A DNA stretch of 64,000 nt from an uncultured Dehalococcoidia bacterium (GCA_951812625.1 CATOSP010000002.1:2180788-2244787); one strand, 5' to 3'; positions 33,876-43,411 are shown, numbered from the stretch's first letter. Translations and numbers: made by a program. Notes: generated by a model not told the origin, from the sequence alone.

Positions 33876-34130
33876 CTAACCGCCGACGAAGAAGTCGAGA
33901 ACATTGCCCAGGGAGTTGGTGTCCCCCCGGTACAACTCGGTGTAGCCGCATTGGCCACAGGATATGGTCGTGAATTTCTTGTTCTGAACGTCGAAGAACT
34001 TGGCGAGATTTCCACCGGTGGCGCGAAATTCATCGGTCACAAACTGGCTGTGTCCACACTTGGCGCAGTGCATCTCGTGCCCTGAACTATCCCTGATCTC
34101 GCGTACTTCCGGCCCTCTTCTCCCAAACAT
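33876..34130 (-). CDS. Zn-ribbon protein (DUF2082-like) inside the apr cluster
   Basis: 84-aa protein with two CxxC pairs (CAKCG and CGQCGYTELY) and the conserved stretch TGGNLAKFFDVQNKKFTTISC. It belongs to predicted nucleic-acid-binding Zn-ribbon proteins that occur widely next to metabolic genes. AGGAG is 8 nt before ATG 34130. It is placed between aprB and aprA with gaps of 71 and 40 bp, so it is expressed with them. A structural, maturation or regulatory role is possible but unknown. Confidence 0.75.
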   Translation of the reverse strand: MFGRRGPEVREIRDSSGHEMHCAKCGHSQFVTDEFRATGGNLAKFFDVQNKKFTTISCGQCGYTELYRGDTNSLGNVLDFFVGG

Positions 34131-34201
34131 CCCCTTCTCTCCTACGAAGAGCTTTGCGTCTCCGGGAATCCATTAATGGTTCGCCGGACATTGACGGAGG
34201 C

Positions 34202-34660
34202 CTATTTCACGGTGGGCAACTCGGTCACTCCCAGCCAGAGCGCCTCACCAGCCAGGCCTTGGGACCCGAGATCCCCCACCCGGTCCTCGGTAAAGTTTTC
34301 GTACGGAACTACGGTACCTGCAGGACGGGTACGGGACGGGTAGGTAAACTCAAACTCCCGACCGTCTCGGAAACGTACCTCCCAACGCAGGCCGTCACCT
34401 TCAGTGGTCTGGGTGCGGTGGGGCTGGACTACCGCGCCCATCGGCACGAAGTCGGCATAGCCCCGGACGTGGATGGCTTCCTGGGGACAGAGCTTGACGC
34501 AAGCGTAGCACTCGGAGCACAACTCAGGCTCCTGGTTGAACCCCTTGTCCAGGTCACTATCCAGAACCATCAGGTCGTTAGGGCAGATGTAGACACACAA
34601 CGGCCCTTCATGTACGCCCTGACAGGCATTACAGGCATTTGGGTCAACGTAGGTTGGCAT
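34202..34660 (-). CDS. aprB: Adenylylsulfate reductase, beta subunit
   Basis: 152-aa ferredoxin-like electron-transfer subunit of APS reductase. It has eight cluster Cys in the AprB arrangement: CNACQ (with a long loop GVHEGPLCVYICPND) and CSECYACVKLCPQEA, ligating two 4Fe-4S clusters. The C-terminal tail that wraps AprA is present (WEVRFRDGREFEFTYPSRTRP). GGAGG lies 9 nt before ATG. It is cotranscribed with aprA through the small Zn-ribbon gene. Confidence 0.93.
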   Translation of the reverse strand: MPTYVDPNACNACQGVHEGPLCVYICPNDLMVLDSDLDKGFNQEPELCSECYACVKLCPQEAIHVRGYADFVPMGAVVQPHRTQTTEGDGLRWEVRFRDGREFEFTYPSRTRPAGTVVPYENFTEDRVGDLGSQGLAGEALWLGVTELPTVK

Positions 34661-34720
34661 GACTTTTCTCCTCCTCCAGCACGATCACGAGTAACTGGGA
34701 CCGGCTGGTTTATTCAACTA

Positions 34721-34753
34721 AAAGCCCCCGCTCTGCTTAACGGCGGGGGCTTT
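34721..34753 (-). terminator. Terminator after sat
   Basis: 11-bp perfect stem (34721-34731 with 34743-34753). On the minus strand it is followed by TTTAGTTG. It lies between sat and aprB, so the two may be transcribed partly independently or by read-through. Confidence 0.75.
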
Positions 34754-34763
34754 CGTCGTAAAA

Positions 34764-36038
34764 TTAATGATTACCGTTCGTACAGGTACAGTTCATGTCG
34801 TGCATGGACATCACCGGGGTGCGGTTCTCCAGATACTGCTCGGTAACGAAGGGAGAGCCGAACCCATAGGATTCGGCACACTCCCGAACCACCTCCAGTA
34901 CTTCGGGGCGAAGGGTCAAGGGCGCTGGCTCGGTGCCGCCCTGTATGATGCTGCGGATGAATGTGCCGGAGAGATCCTGTTTGTTGTCCCGGTGGCCGCA
35001 CAGGCCTTCATAAGCCACCCCGGCACAAACAGGACAGTACCACCATTCCAAGGTGAGAACGGGCTGTATGCCCAGATCCGGCAACTGCTTGAAGATTTCG
35101 TGGGCAGCATAGGTGTCGTAATAGCTTCCGACCCCGGCATGATCCCTACCAAACATGTGATGGGTACAGCCAAGGTTCTTGCGGACCAAGGCATGGAACA
35201 CTGCCTCCCTCGGGCCGGCATAGCGCATATCCCAGAGGAGAATGGATGTCTGGTGAACGTCCTCCAGGAAGAACCCACCTTCGCGCAACCGGTGGTGGGC
35301 AAGGACGATAGCTTCATCAATGTAGTCGCCCGGTTTTTTCTCGCCGACGACGGCGCTGACCAGAACTCCTTCGGCCTGGGCTGCCAGCCACGCTCCCTTC
35401 ATCAGCCACTCATGACCGCTGTGAGGGACGTTGCGACTCTGGTGAGCCACTGCCCGCTCCCAGCCCAAGTCGGCGAAGGACTGCCGGAGTTGGCGGGGAG
35501 TGCGCCAGAATCGGTCGAACGGCGGGTTGATCACCGGTGGATTGACCAGCGTTATAGGACCGGCGATGAACTGGTCCTCCAGAGCGTAGGTGCGGGTGAC
35601 TCCGGGATGCTCGACATCAGTGGTCCCATAGACCTGCCGAGCGAGGAACTGCTTGTCGTAGGTGAAGATCTCCTCGACATCCATCACGGCCAGGGGCTGG
35701 TTTTGGTAAGTGAGCAGAACAGAGCCGCCAGCCTCAATGTTCATGTAGGCCAGTGTCATGGGCGAAACGTCCAGCACCAGGGGGATGCTCCAGACGTAAC
35801 CGTTAGCCAGAGTCATGCTGCGGACGACGGAGTCCACGTCTGCGCTGCCCATGAAGCCCTCAAGTGGTGAGAAGAACCCGTATGCTATGTTTACGCACTC
35901 GCGGGCGACCTGCTCCCTGACGGGCAACACAGGCACACCCCAGACCATTTCCTGAGCCTCGCGGGGGTCTGCTATGCGCTCCACCAGAACGCCGCCATGG
36001 GGTGAAAGCGAGTTATCTACTGATTGTTGTTCCGGCAT
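34764..36038 (-). CDS. sat: Sulfate adenylyltransferase (dissimilatory type)
   Basis: 424-aa homo-oligomeric ATP sulfurylase, interconverting sulfate and ATP with APS and PPi. The active-site motif is HQSRNVPHSGHEWLMK, close to the QxRNPxHxxHE consensus but with Val in place of Pro. GRDHAGVGSYYDTYAAHEIF and HHMFGRDH are conserved. A Zn-type site (CPVCAGVAYEGLCGH) is present, as in dissimilatory Sats. The C-terminus has a Cys-rich tail (MNCTCTNGNH). ATG 36038 is chosen; a TTG two codons earlier is possible. First gene of the apr cluster; divergent from moeA. Confidence 0.93.
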   Translation of the reverse strand: MPEQQSVDNSLSPHGGVLVERIADPREAQEMVWGVPVLPVREQVARECVNIAYGFFSPLEGFMGSADVDSVVRSMTLANGYVWSIPLVLDVSPMTLAYMNIEAGGSVLLTYQNQPLAVMDVEEIFTYDKQFLARQVYGTTDVEHPGVTRTYALEDQFIAGPITLVNPPVINPPFDRFWRTPRQLRQSFADLGWERAVAHQSRNVPHSGHEWLMKGAWLAAQAEGVLVSAVVGEKKPGDYIDEAIVLAHHRLREGGFFLEDVHQTSILLWDMRYAGPREAVFHALVRKNLGCTHHMFGRDHAGVGSYYDTYAAHEIFKQLPDLGIQPVLTLEWWYCPVCAGVAYEGLCGHRDNKQDLSGTFIRSIIQGGTEPAPLTLRPEVLEVVRECAESYGFGSPFVTEQYLENRTPVMSMHDMNCTCTNGNH

Positions 36039-36319
36039 TTCCAATCAGACTGCCTGGAATTTCGATCCCAAAACCGCCAATCCACAAGCAGGCGTCTGCC
36101 CTTCAAGGTTTTCCATTCTGAAACAGCAGGCCGCCAGTGTCAACCGAATGGCCAGCATACTTACCATCTGTCTTGTAGCTGAGAGCGCGAATCAGGCGTC
36201 ACACCCTACCCTTGCTAGAAATTGGACCGCATGGGGCCAGTGCACATCGGTTATAATCATCGCAACCCCAGACTCCTCTTCGCAACAGCCCGTGGAGGGT
36301 AGGAAAACAAAGGCGAAGG

Positions 36320-37573
36320 ATGCCCGAATTCTTCAACGTTCTCCCCCCTGACGATGCCCTCCAAGTCCTCCTGGGCAGGCTCGGTCCGGCCCAGCATATG
36401 GGCGTGGAGACCATAGCAACGCTGGACGCACTGCGCCGTGTCACAGCCGAGACAGTCTATGCCCAGGACCAGCTGCCTCCGTTCCCCCGCTCGGCCATGG
36501 ACGGCTACTCCCTCAGAGCCGCTGATACCTTCGGGGCATCGGACGGCCTGCCCGCATACTTCAACGTCGTCGGAGAAGTCCCGATGGGCGCGCCGCCAGC
36601 CGTGTCCGTAGACGTGGGCGAGGCAGCTACGGCCCACACCGGCGGAATGTTGGCCGAAGGGGCCGATGCGGTAGTGATGGTTGAATACACCCACCGCGTA
36701 GACGACACGACCATCGAGGTGTCTAGGCCCGTTGCACCGGGGGAAAACGTGGTCCATCCGGGGGAAGACCTGGAGCCGGGTGACTTGATTCTCCCCGCCG
36801 GCCACCTTTTGCGGCCCCAGGACCTGGGCGGTCTAATGGCCATGGGGTTTACGGAAGTCCAAGTCTGCAGGCGCCCCAGGGTGGGTATCCTGGCAATGGG
36901 TGACGAACTGGTTTCTCCTGATCATCCGCCTGGAGAAGGACAGATCCGGGATGTAAACACTTATACAATCGCCGCCCTGGTGCAGGATGCGGGCGGTACT
37001 GCCGTTCCTCTAGGGATTGCCAAGGACGATTACCCGGCCATTCTGGCTGAAGCGCGCCGCGGACTCGAACTATCCGACGTGCTGGTCTTCTCCGCGGGGA
37101 GTTCGGTCAGCATCCGCGACTTCACCGTCGATGTCATCAGCGCGCTTGGCGAGTCGGGAGTGTTACTACACGGCCTCGCGCTTCGCCCCGGCAAGCCGAC
37201 CATAGTAGGGTTGGTTGCCCACTCTGGACCGAGCCCGAAGCCTGTGTTCGGGCTGCCGGGCAACCCGGTATCCGCAATGATCGTCTTCGACCTCCTGGTA
37301 CGGCCAACCATCCATCACCTGTTGGGTTGCCCCGGCCCTCCGCCACATTCCACCGCAACTGCTGAATTGTCGCAGGACGTTCCTTCGGTTCCCGGCAGGG
37401 AAGACCACGTTCCAGTGCGTCTCGACGGCAGCGGCGAGTTGCGCACCGCCATTCCGGTATTCGGCAAGTCCAATCTCATCTTCACCCTGATACGCGCCGA
37501 TGGGCTGGTGCGAGTCCCCCTCGACCGCAGCGGTCTCTACGCAGGCGAAGAGGTGGAGGTGAAGCTGTTTTGA
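36320..37573 (+). CDS. moeA: Molybdopterin molybdenumtransferase MoeA (first copy)
   Basis: 417-aa enzyme that inserts molybdate into MPT-AMP to give Moco. The MoeA motifs are SAMDGYSLRAADTF (domain III), PVAPGENVVHPGED, GDELVSPDHPPGEGQIRDVN and FGLPGNPVSAMIVFDLLVRP. The metal-insertion loop reads SAGSSVSIRDF, where many MoeAs have GGxSxGxxD. The C-terminal domain IV is present. GAAGG precedes the ATG. The next moeA overlaps its stop. Likely serves the molybdenum hydroxylase and other molybdoenzymes. Confidence 0.92.
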   Translation: MPEFFNVLPPDDALQVLLGRLGPAQHMGVETIATLDALRRVTAETVYAQDQLPPFPRSAMDGYSLRAADTFGASDGLPAYFNVVGEVPMGAPPAVSVDVGEAATAHTGGMLAEGADAVVMVEYTHRVDDTTIEVSRPVAPGENVVHPGEDLEPGDLILPAGHLLRPQDLGGLMAMGFTEVQVCRRPRVGILAMGDELVSPDHPPGEGQIRDVNTYTIAALVQDAGGTAVPLGIAKDDYPAILAEARRGLELSDVLVFSAGSSVSIRDFTVDVISALGESGVLLHGLALRPGKPTIVGLVAHSGPSPKPVFGLPGNPVSAMIVFDLLVRPTIHHLLGCPGPPPHSTATAELSQDVPSVPGREDHVPVRLDGSGELRTAIPVFGKSNLIFTLIRADGLVRVPLDRSGLYAGEEVEVKLF

Positions 37574-39537
37574 CAAGTGCTGAAATGGAGCATAGGCATA
37601 ACCCACGGCGTGGGAATAGCCGGCGCTACTTCCTGAACGATGTCCCCTTGGATGAGGCCTTTGAGCGGTTCTTCGCGGCACTGACACAGGTCGGTGCGCT
37701 GGCGCACATGCCGGCAGAGAAGGTCCCGCTTACGGAAGCGCAAGGGAGAGTAACCGCGCGCCCCATATGGGCAGCGCTATCTTCTCCCCACTACGACGCG
37801 GCGGCGATGGACGGAGCCGCCATCCGCGCCGCGGACACCGCCGGAGCCAGTGAGACTTCCCCGGTAGACCTCACTGTCGGCACACAAGCAATATGGGTGG
37901 ACACCGGTGATGCAATGCCCGAAGGGTATGATGCGGTGGTGATGGTCGAGCACCTACACGTTGTAGATGAACACATGGTACAGGTTTCCAGCCCGGTGGC
38001 CCCGTGGCAGCATGTCAGACCTCTGGGGGAGGACATGGTCGCTACGGAGTTGGTGTTGCCGGAGAACCACCTAATGGGACCGGTTGACCTAGGGGCCTGC
38101 GCTGCAGCCGGGGTGATCGAGATCCCTGTCAGGAAGCGGCCGCGCGTGGCTGTGCTGCCCACGGGGAACGAACTCGTGGCACCCGGTTCCTCCTCGCTGA
38201 AACCGGGAGATATCGTGGAGTTCAACTCGCTGATGATCTCGGGTATGGTGCAGTCCTGGGGCGGAGAAGCCACAGGGCTGCCGCCTGTCCCCGATGACTA
38301 TGAGGCTATCCGAGATACGGTTATAGCAGCACTGGCAGAGTTCGACCTGGTGATCGTCAATGCGGGTTCATCTGCCGGTGCGGAGGACTACACGGCTTCA
38401 GTGGTCGAAGACCTGGGGGAGTTGCTGGTACATGGTGTCGCCATCCGACCAGGGCATCCGGTGGCGTTGGGTCTAGCCCATGCCAAGCCATTGGTTGGAC
38501 TGCCGGGTTACCCGGTATCCGCCGTGCTGACCGCTGAGTTGTTCGTGAAACCCATCATTGAGAGATGGCTGGGCCGTCTATCTGAGGCCAGATTGCGGGT
38601 CGACGCCGAGTTGACCCGCAAGGTCCTGTCACCGATAGGCGAGGACGAGTACCTGCGGGTCAAGCTGGGGCAGGTGGGGGACAGGATGGTGGCGACACCG
38701 CTTCAGCGAGGGGCAGGGGTTATCATGTCCCTGGTCAAGGCCGACGGTATAGCCCGCATACCACGATTCTCAGAAGGGGTGGATGCAGGGGCAACGATTG
38801 AAGTGGAATTGCTGCGCCCGCTCGGCCAGGTGGAGAACACCATAGTAGCCATTGGCAGCCACGACCTGACCCTGGACCTGATTTCCAGCAATTTGAGCCG
38901 TAGCGGACTGAGCCTGTCCTCGTCCCACGTGGGTAGCCTGGGAGGCATCATCGCTCTGCGTCGAGGAGAAGCACACCTGGCCGGTTCTCACTTGCTGGAC
39001 GAAGAGACAGGGGATTACAACGTTTCTTATGTCCGCCGTTATCTGCCCGACGTGCCGGTTGTCTTAGTCAATCTCGTTGGTCGAGTCCAGGGCTTGATGG
39101 TGCCTAAGGGTAATCCCAAGAACATAAGGTCGCTGGAGGACTTGACCCGTGCCGATATCCGATTCGTGAACCGGCAGCGGGGTTCCGGGACCAGGGTGCT
39201 GCTCGATTACGAGCTGAACGGGATGTCCATAGACTCCGCTTCCGTCAGGGGCTTCAAGAGGGAAGAATACAGCCACCTGGCAGTTGGAGCAGCGGTGGTC
39301 AGCGGCGGGGCAGATACGGGGCTCGGCATACTGAGCGCAGCCAAAGCGCTGGGCCTGGACTTCGTGCCGCTACTCACGGAACGCTACGACCTGGTGATTC
39401 CACGGGAGCATTTCCAGAGCGCGCTACTACGGCCGCTGCTGGAATTGCTGGATGACCCTGAGTTTCAAGGTGAGGTAGAGGGGCTGGGAGGCTACGACAC
39501 TAGACAAATGGGGAAGGTCGTCTGGGAGACTGGATAG
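37570..39537 (+). CDS. MoeA (second copy) fused to periplasmic-binding-like substrate-binding domain
   Basis: 655-aa two-domain protein. Residues 1-about 410 form MoeA (MDGAAIRAADTAGASETS, PVAPWQHVRPLGEDM, NAGSSAGAEDY, VGLPGYPVSAVL). Residues about 430-655 resemble the PBP-like domain of ModE/ModA-linked regulators (SHVGSLGGIIALRRGEAHLAG, SYVRRYLPDVPVV, NRQRGSGTRVLLDYEL). This architecture is known in Archaea and some Bacteria and may sense or bind molybdate/tungstate or the cofactor. The TTG start overlaps the upstream TGA; ATG 37585 is an alternative. Confidence 0.88.
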   Translation: MTSAEMEHRHNPRRGNSRRYFLNDVPLDEAFERFFAALTQVGALAHMPAEKVPLTEAQGRVTARPIWAALSSPHYDAAAMDGAAIRAADTAGASETSPVDLTVGTQAIWVDTGDAMPEGYDAVVMVEHLHVVDEHMVQVSSPVAPWQHVRPLGEDMVATELVLPENHLMGPVDLGACAAAGVIEIPVRKRPRVAVLPTGNELVAPGSSSLKPGDIVEFNSLMISGMVQSWGGEATGLPPVPDDYEAIRDTVIAALAEFDLVIVNAGSSAGAEDYTASVVEDLGELLVHGVAIRPGHPVALGLAHAKPLVGLPGYPVSAVLTAELFVKPIIERWLGRLSEARLRVDAELTRKVLSPIGEDEYLRVKLGQVGDRMVATPLQRGAGVIMSLVKADGIARIPRFSEGVDAGATIEVELLRPLGQVENTIVAIGSHDLTLDLISSNLSRSGLSLSSSHVGSLGGIIALRRGEAHLAGSHLLDEETGDYNVSYVRRYLPDVPVVLVNLVGRVQGLMVPKGNPKNIRSLEDLTRADIRFVNRQRGSGTRVLLDYELNGMSIDSASVRGFKREEYSHLAVGAAVVSGGADTGLGILSAAKALGLDFVPLLTERYDLVIPREHFQSALLRPLLELLDDPEFQGEVEGLGGYDTRQMGKVVWETG

Positions 39538-39661
39538 AGAAACCGCACTCCCTTGTGCTGTCATATACCCGCGTAACACTTGTCCGGATCAATTAACACA
39601 GTCCAACCTGTACGTGTCGTATATTTCTCTGCGGTATATTCCGCCCCTGTTACTCGAAACT

Positions 39662-41407
39662 CTACACCTGCCGGTAGCGGTTCACTATGGGAAGACGGCG
39701 GTCTCTGCCGAAGGCGCGAGGAGTGATCTTCACGCCTGGGGGGGCCTGGCGGCGTTTGTATTCGTTGCGGTCAGCGAAGTTGATCACTTGACGTACCACC
39801 TGAGGATCGAAACCTTTGTCCACCATCTCCTGGTAGCTACGATCCTCCTCCACATAGGCGGTGATAACCGGGTCCAGGTCCTCGTAGGGTGGCAGAGTAT
39901 CCTGGTCCACCTGGTCGGCCTTCAGTTCGGCGCTGGGGGGTTTCTCGATGATGGCTGCAGGAATAGGATAAGGCTGGTCTCCATGGAGATTGCGCCATCG
40001 GCACAGATCGTACACCAAGGTTTTTGGAACGTCCTTGAGCACCGCAAATCCCCCGGCCATATCCCCGTAAAGGGTTGCGTAGCCCATCGCCATTTCGCTC
40101 TTGTTGCCGGTGGTCAGCACCAACCAGCCGAACTTGTTTGACACAGTCATCAGGACGTTGCCGCGGATCCGGGCCTGTACATTCTCCTCGGCGACGTTGG
40201 GGGATGTCCCCCTGAAATGTGGTTCCAGCATGTGGGTGAAGGCCAGATGTGCCGGCTCGATGGGCACCACCCAGAACTCTATGCCGAGATTCTCCGCCAA
40301 TTGTCTAGAGTCGGTTACACTGCCCTCGGACGAATACCGGGATGGCATGGATATGCCTACGACGTTCTCCCTACCCAGGGCATCAGCGGCGACAGTCGCG
40401 GTGAGCGCCGAGTCTATCCCGCCTGACAACCCGATAAGCGCCTTGGAGAAACCGGACTTACCCAAGTAGTCGCGAGTACCCAGTACCAAGGCTCGATAGA
40501 CCTCCTCCACTCCGGTCAGTGTTGGCGCGAGGGATGCGCAAGATAACGGCTTTCGCTCCCTGTCCCAAGGGTCTCCGGAAACTTCTACCAACCGGCAGTC
40601 CCCAATCTCCTTCAGGATTGCCGGGTTTTCCTTGCGCGGGCGAGGGTCTCGGAGGCGGCTGCGGAGTACCGAATCGATGTCCAGATCGGTTATCACCAAG
40701 GCCTCTTCGAAAGCGGGACCTCTGGCCGATATTCCGCCATTCATGTCGTAGACTACGCTAGATCCGTCGAAGACCAACTCATCCTGGCCACCGACAGTGT
40801 TAAGGTATGCGACGAAAAGCTCGTTGTCGGCAGCGCGGGTGCCGATCATCTGCTCCCGCTGACCTGCCTTGCCAGCGTGGAAGGGAGATGCGTTGATGTT
40901 CACTACCAACTCCGCACCCTCCTGCCGCTGTACGGCGATGGGGCCGACGGGATACCAGAGGTCCTCGCAGATTCCAACGCCCACGGCTACGCCGTTAATC
41001 ACGTACACCGGGCAAGACTCGCCGCGGCGGAAGTACCGGTCTTCGTCGAACACTCCGTAGTTGGGCAGGTACATCTTACGGTAGGTGTCCACCAAACGCC
41101 CGTCATAACCGAGTGCGGCGGCATTGTAGATGTCCGAGCCAAGCTCTACGTAGCCGACCATAACCGCCAACCCCCTTGAAGCGGCTATAACCTGCTCCAT
41201 CGCGGCCACGTTCTCCCGGAGGAACGACGTCTTGAATAGCAAGTCCTCAGGAGGGTAGCCGGTGATGGCCAGTTCTGGGAACGCCACCATGTCGGCCTGG
41301 GACTCCCTGGCCATCTCCAGATAGCGCAGGATCTTGGCCGTATTGCCGGAGAGATCCCCGACAGTGGTGTTGATCTGGGCCAGCGCCAGGCGAAAGGTGC
41401 GCGTCAT
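39662..41407 (-). CDS. nadE: Glutamine-dependent NAD+ synthetase
   Basis: 581-aa enzyme that amidates deamido-NAD to NAD+. The N-terminal nitrilase-type glutaminase domain has the Glu-Lys-Cys triad in AFPELAITGYPPEDLLF, YRKMYLPNYGVFDE and GICEDLWYP. The C-terminal ammonia-transferase domain has the ATP PP-loop GLSGGIDSALTATVAADALG and DSRQLAENLGIEF. The frame is open to 41443, but homology starts near MTRTFRLALAQIN (41407). Length fits NadE. A methyltransferase gene ends 22 bp upstream on the same strand. Confidence 0.95.
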   Translation of the reverse strand: MTRTFRLALAQINTTVGDLSGNTAKILRYLEMARESQADMVAFPELAITGYPPEDLLFKTSFLRENVAAMEQVIAASRGLAVMVGYVELGSDIYNAAALGYDGRLVDTYRKMYLPNYGVFDEDRYFRRGESCPVYVINGVAVGVGICEDLWYPVGPIAVQRQEGAELVVNINASPFHAGKAGQREQMIGTRAADNELFVAYLNTVGGQDELVFDGSSVVYDMNGGISARGPAFEEALVITDLDIDSVLRSRLRDPRPRKENPAILKEIGDCRLVEVSGDPWDRERKPLSCASLAPTLTGVEEVYRALVLGTRDYLGKSGFSKALIGLSGGIDSALTATVAADALGRENVVGISMPSRYSSEGSVTDSRQLAENLGIEFWVVPIEPAHLAFTHMLEPHFRGTSPNVAEENVQARIRGNVLMTVSNKFGWLVLTTGNKSEMAMGYATLYGDMAGGFAVLKDVPKTLVYDLCRWRNLHGDQPYPIPAAIIEKPPSAELKADQVDQDTLPPYEDLDPVITAYVEEDRSYQEMVDKGFDPQVVRQVINFADRNEYKRRQAPPGVKITPRAFGRDRRLPIVNRYRQV

Positions 41408-41429
41408 GTTAGGTACGTCCCCGCCACCG

Positions 41430-42140
41430 TCACGAGGTTTCACGCGCTTTGTTGGCGATTACCGAGAATAAAGGATCTCCGGGTGGGCTTAGATCGGGGT
41501 TGGCCAACCCACCACGTATATTCTCGAAATTTCCTGCCTGGTCCATGTATGAGGCTACAACCTCCATCCGGCCCTGGTCGCTGGAAGCCCTCCATATACG
41601 CACGGCCTTGGTAGGAAACATGCGGTTGGAAAAGGTGACAATGAAGAGGCCGCCGGGCTTGAGAACGCGGTTGACGTGGGCAAAGGTCTCCACGGGCCGT
41701 GTCAGGTATTGGGCCGACACGGTTATGACCACAGCATCGAAGGTGTCATCTTCGAACGGCAGCGTCGGGGTCCGATTGACGTCGTGTACGACGAACTCGT
41801 CCAGGTCCGGGTTGTCCTTCATCTCCGGCGCGTTCAGGCCTAGACCTACCATCCTGGCCTTGGGGTGCCCCGGCGGCCAGTGGGAGCGCCAACTGCTCAT
41901 CAGGTCAAGCACCACCGAGTTTTCCGGGATGAAGTCGCGGAAGATACTGCCGACCGTGGCGATGGCGCCGTCGTCGATATGAACCACCAATCTCGGCATG
42001 GTGTAGAAGATGGAGTCGTCGCTCTCATCTTCACGCTGGAAAGCGTCGGGCGGGTAGGGCGTCTGCGTGGCACACCTCCTTGAGAGTGCGTTGGCTGCGC
42101 CGGAGCCAAGGGGCAGATTAACCCTTCGATGGCGTGGCAA
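41430..42140 (-). CDS. SAM-dependent methyltransferase (class I)
   Basis: Up to 236 aa. The core is VVLDLMSSWRSHWP (motif I variant), MVGLGLNAPEMKDNP, FDAVVITVSAQYLTRPVE and HVNRVLKPGGLFIVTFSN, typical of UbiE/Methyltransf_11 proteins that occur widely in alphaproteobacteria and Chloroflexota. The start is unclear: a strong AAGGAGG lies at about 42079-42085, but the in-frame codon 6 nt after it is ACG; the TTG at 42140 and ATG at 41999 are alternatives. Substrate unknown. Upstream of nadE. Confidence 0.8.
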   Translation of the reverse strand: MPRHRRVNLPLGSGAANALSRRCATQTPYPPDAFQREDESDDSIFYTMPRLVVHIDDGAIATVGSIFRDFIPENSVVLDLMSSWRSHWPPGHPKARMVGLGLNAPEMKDNPDLDEFVVHDVNRTPTLPFEDDTFDAVVITVSAQYLTRPVETFAHVNRVLKPGGLFIVTFSNRMFPTKAVRIWRASSDQGRMEVVASYMDQAGNFENIRGGLANPDLSPPGDPLFSVIANKARETS

Positions 42141-42304
42141 TAACGCATTTTAGGTTGTTCTCCGGCGGGTCGATTGTACCACGCTGGCGGGTTACCGGGC
42201 GGTGACGATACAATGAAGTCCTGCAATCAGGGACAGGTCCGTGGCATGGTCATGCCTGCTCCTGCGAGTACGACGGGGCTATTTCGCTTCATGAGGAAGG
42301 CATT

Positions 42305-43411
42305 ATGACGCAGCAGACGGAGGTCCGTCGCCAACACCCATATCACATGCACGATGCGATTACTGGCCAACCTGAAGCCATACGGGAGATGTTGGCAAAA
42401 CACACGGACCCAGTCCGGGAACTCGCTGAAACTGCGAGCAAAGCCAGCAGGCTACACCTGGTAGGCATCGGCACATCCTGGCACGCGGCCTTGGTTGCCG
42501 AGTCCTGGTTTCAGCGGCTGACCGGAGAGTCCATCCATGTGCGGTCGTGGCATTCCTTCGAGTTCTACACGTCCCCACCCAAACTCACGTCAGACGATGC
42601 CGTGGTGATCATCAGCCACCGCGGCACCAAGACGTACTCGTTCCTCGCCTTGGAGATGGCGAAAGCGGCCGGAGCGTTCACCGTGTGCGTGACCTCCACC
42701 AGCCCGGGGCCGAGGGTACAGGCCGCCGACGTGATGCTCCAGACGGTAGAGCCGGAGCGATCAGCCGCTTTCACCATCAGTTACACTACGGCGTTGTCGG
42801 TCCTCGCTATGTTGGCGTTGGAAATGGGCCACCATGCCGGAGAGGTTGAAGGGTTGGACGGGCTGCGGGAAGAGTTGGGCGAAGTTCCTGCGCACATTGA
42901 CGGCATCCTGGCCCGTGCGGACGAGATACGGCAGGCCGTGGACCAATTCCAGAATCAACGCCGGTTCCTCTGCGCCGGTTGGGGGGCAAACTCCGCCAAC
43001 GCCTACGAAGTGGCGCTCAAGATCAAGGAGACCAGTGGCTGCGACAGCGAAGGACTGCACATTGAGCAACTGCTGCACGGACCTTTCTGCTCCGTGAGCG
43101 ACCAATGCCTGATGACCCTGATTTCCCCTCCCGGAGCGGGATACGAGCGGGCAAAGAATGTAGCGCGGGCATCGGCCGAGGTAGGAGCACCGGTCTGGGC
43201 ACTGGCACAAGAAGAAGACTCTGAACTGAACAGCCTTGCCACAGAAACATTCACAATGCCGCCAGTAGCAGGTATGTGGACCCCACTAGTCTACGTGGTG
43301 CCGCTGCAGCTATTCACGTATTATCTGGCGTTGGCCAAGGGCCGGCACCCCGACCTGTTCCAACAGGACAACCCCAGACAGGCGGCGGCTCGGAAACATT
43401 ATGATCTATAG
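42305..43411 (+). CDS. SIS-domain sugar isomerase (GlmS/AgaS-like)
   Basis: 368-aa protein with two SIS sugar-phosphate-binding domains. The first holds LHLVGIGTSWHAALVAESWF and VVIISHRGTKTYSFLALEMAK; the second holds CAGWGANSANAYEVALKIKETSG and the GlmS-like EGLHIEQLLHGPFC. It lacks the glutamine amidotransferase domain, so it is a deaminase/isomerase-like relative (AgaS, FrlB, NagB-II type) acting on amino-sugar phosphates. ATG 42305 has GAGGAAGG upstream. Followed by a CMD-family gene 67 bp on. Confidence 0.85.
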   Translation: MTQQTEVRRQHPYHMHDAITGQPEAIREMLAKHTDPVRELAETASKASRLHLVGIGTSWHAALVAESWFQRLTGESIHVRSWHSFEFYTSPPKLTSDDAVVIISHRGTKTYSFLALEMAKAAGAFTVCVTSTSPGPRVQAADVMLQTVEPERSAAFTISYTTALSVLAMLALEMGHHAGEVEGLDGLREELGEVPAHIDGILARADEIRQAVDQFQNQRRFLCAGWGANSANAYEVALKIKETSGCDSEGLHIEQLLHGPFCSVSDQCLMTLISPPGAGYERAKNVARASAEVGAPVWALAQEEDSELNSLATETFTMPPVAGMWTPLVYVVPLQLFTYYLALAKGRHPDLFQQDNPRQAAARKHYDL

